A stretch of 50,481 bases of DNA. Origin: a virus. How positions within the stretch are numbered: the first letter of the stretch is position 1; the number at the start of each line of letters is the position of its first letter. Location of the stretch: positions 1 to 50,481 of IMG/VR virus record IMGVR_UViG_3300002145_000088; one strand, 5' to 3'. Below are positions 49,564 to 50,481 of this stretch, piece after piece. The notes below the pieces were generated by a model. It did not search any database. It saw only the letters and a program-made list of their open reading frames with translations, and was not told where the DNA came from. Both the position numbers and the translations under genes were made by a program.

Positions 49564-49990
49564 CAGGTTTAATAGGCCAAATTAAGTTATAAGGAAATCC
49601 TTCTTGATCGGTTATGTCACGTAGTTCTTGTCTGTATGTTGCCCATGCAACTTTATCTATTGAAACATCAGGTAACTGTGTCCAATCACACTCGGATAAA
49701 AGTCTATCCCGATAACCTCTTACATTGTTAGATGCTTGGTCTAATGATATTTCTACAACTATCCATGCTTGTGTCCAAACATCATCTATTTTTTGTACTG
49801 TTTGTTTAATTCTATGTGTTTTACTATCAATAACTGGTGCGGGTGTAGTTTGAACTTTATATACAGAAAATAGTTCTAACAGACTATCTGTACACACTGA
49901 AGGAAAACTTGTTTGAGGATTATCTCTTTGTAAATCACTCAAAGTATATGGAAAAACACTAGGTTGATTATTTACTATCTTTACGTACAT
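49559..49990 (-). CDS. phage tail-fibre assembly chaperone-like protein
   Basis: A 143-residue protein. Its C-terminal part, RDRLLSECDWTQLPDVSI then WATYRQELRDITDQEGFPY and LIWP, is the Phage_tail_APC-type signature (R--LL--SDW-QLPD------W--YRQ-LRD----GFP---WP). Such proteins are encoded next to tail fibres and help assemble them; the adjacent beta-propeller gene fits. The N-terminal half is a small beta domain. Confidence 0.85.
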   Translation of the reverse strand: MYVKIVNNQPSVFPYTLSDLQRDNPQTSFPSVCTDSLLELFSVYKVQTTPAPVIDSKTHRIKQTVQKIDDVWTQAWIVVEISLDQASNNVRGYRDRLLSECDWTQLPDVSIDKVAWATYRQELRDITDQEGFPYNLIWPIKPA

Positions 49991-50001
49991 ATTTTTCTCT
50001 T

Positions 50002-50481
50002 TTAAAAGTCAAAAGCCCAAACAGCATCAGAATTTACACCTACTGCGTATAGTTTTTTACCATCTGATTTAATGTATATATTATAAAAATTAAGATCATA
50101 CAGCCCTACAGAAAAAGCTGTAGAATACACAGTTGTACTAATATCCCATGGCGTGCTTAAAGAGTATTCATATAGTTTGTCACCACCTAAACCCATAATA
50201 TACATCTTGGTACCATCTGGTTTAAAAAACAATCCACTCGGAGTTCCTTCTTGTGCGGATACACTAAAAACTTGAACATATGATGCGGTACTAATATCCC
50301 AGGCTGAACTTAAGGTATACTCGTTGACATCATCTCCAGTTCTACCTATAACATACATCTTAGTACCATCTGGTTTAAAAAATAATCCATGTGGAATATC
50401 TTCTTGTCCTGCAACACTAAAAACTTGAACATATGATGCGGTACTAATATCCCAGGGTGTACTTAAGGTATACTCGTTGAC
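50002..50481 (-). CDS. beta-propeller repeat protein, partial (tail fibre-like)
   Basis: The frame is open to the window edge; 159 codons are visible and the start lies outside. It contains three repeats of about 51 residues: EYTLS(T/S)(P/A)WDIST, then FSV, then GLFFKPDGTKMY(V/I)(I/M)G. The first two copies are nearly identical in DNA. Blades with F-K-P-D-G-T-K-M-Y recur in phage fibre and surface proteins. Position next to a tail-fibre chaperone suggests a receptor-binding or fibre part. Confidence 0.75.
   Translation of the reverse strand, partial: VNEYTLSTPWDISTASYVQVFSVAGQEDIPHGLFFKPDGTKMYVIGRTGDDVNEYTLSSAWDISTASYVQVFSVSAQEGTPSGLFFKPDGTKMYIMGLGGDKLYEYSLSTPWDISTTVYSTAFSVGLYDLNFYNIYIKSDGKKLYAVGVNSDAVWAFDF

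Noticed and set aside
1-50481. CRISPR array or integrase/attachment site
   Set aside because: No regularly spaced repeats with unique spacers, no integrase and no flanking att-like duplication were seen.

Overview
The window is about 50 kb of an AT-rich, T4-like myovirus (Pantevenvirales-type) genome. Every protein gene is on the minus strand, so transcription runs from high to low coordinates. The T4 core set fixes the identity: gp13, 14, 15, 16, 17, 18, 19, 20, 67-like, 21, 22, 23, then UvsY, UvsW, gp55, gp47, gp46, then gp45, gp44, gp62, RegA. A MoxR/VWA gene pair, a small heat-shock protein and many sugar genes in place of T4 accessory genes suggest an aquatic or marine far-T4 phage. The host cannot be named from this sequence.

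Layout in transcription order. 50481-34477: tail-fibre-like beta-propeller (partial), tail-fibre chaperone-like gene, neck, terminase, sheath, tube, portal, head protease, scaffold and capsid genes, with T4-type late promoters (TATAAATA) before gp23, gp22 and gp18 and a UUCG-loop terminator after gp23. 34451-29395: recombination and late-transcription genes (UvsY, UvsW, gp55). 30698-25006: a 7-deazaguanine cluster (QueE, phosphoribosyltransferase, exonuclease, FolE, DpdA-like transglycosylase, QueD-like proteins) that predicts modified guanine in the phage DNA; no queC is visible. 25006-15860: gp47/gp46, an RNA ligase, AAA ATPases, a Gly-X repeat locus and the MoxR/VWA pair, several units driven by TTGACA-16-TATAAT promoters. 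15778-6409: an eleven-gene glycan island that starts with Gmd, an Fcl-like epimerase/reductase and a ColD-like dehydratase (GDP-fucose and/or GDP-colitose), followed by several glycosyltransferases including GT15-like and GT10-like enzymes. 6421-3096: sliding clamp, clamp loader, RegA and Hsp20.

3026-1: a small late gene, an HNH endonuclease, a zinc-peptidase-like gene and a dense tRNA array. I read twelve tRNAs plus a circularly permuted tRNA-Thr(GGU) whose anticodon arm and T-arm lie upstream of its acceptor 5' strand and D-arm. Next to the tRNA-Asn locus a strong promoter fires straight into a type I hammerhead ribozyme with all core bases, which would cut the transcript just 5' of tRNA-like sequence. 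Several tRNAs have coordinated changes of the D-loop GG and the T-loop. A phage RNA ligase is encoded elsewhere in the window. This ribozyme/permuted-tRNA array is the most unusual part of the window.

Other oddities: a 630-bp tandem duplication making a gp20-gp19 chimera, two homologous structured non-coding elements in opposite orientation, and a 256-bp GGC-NNT hexamer array.
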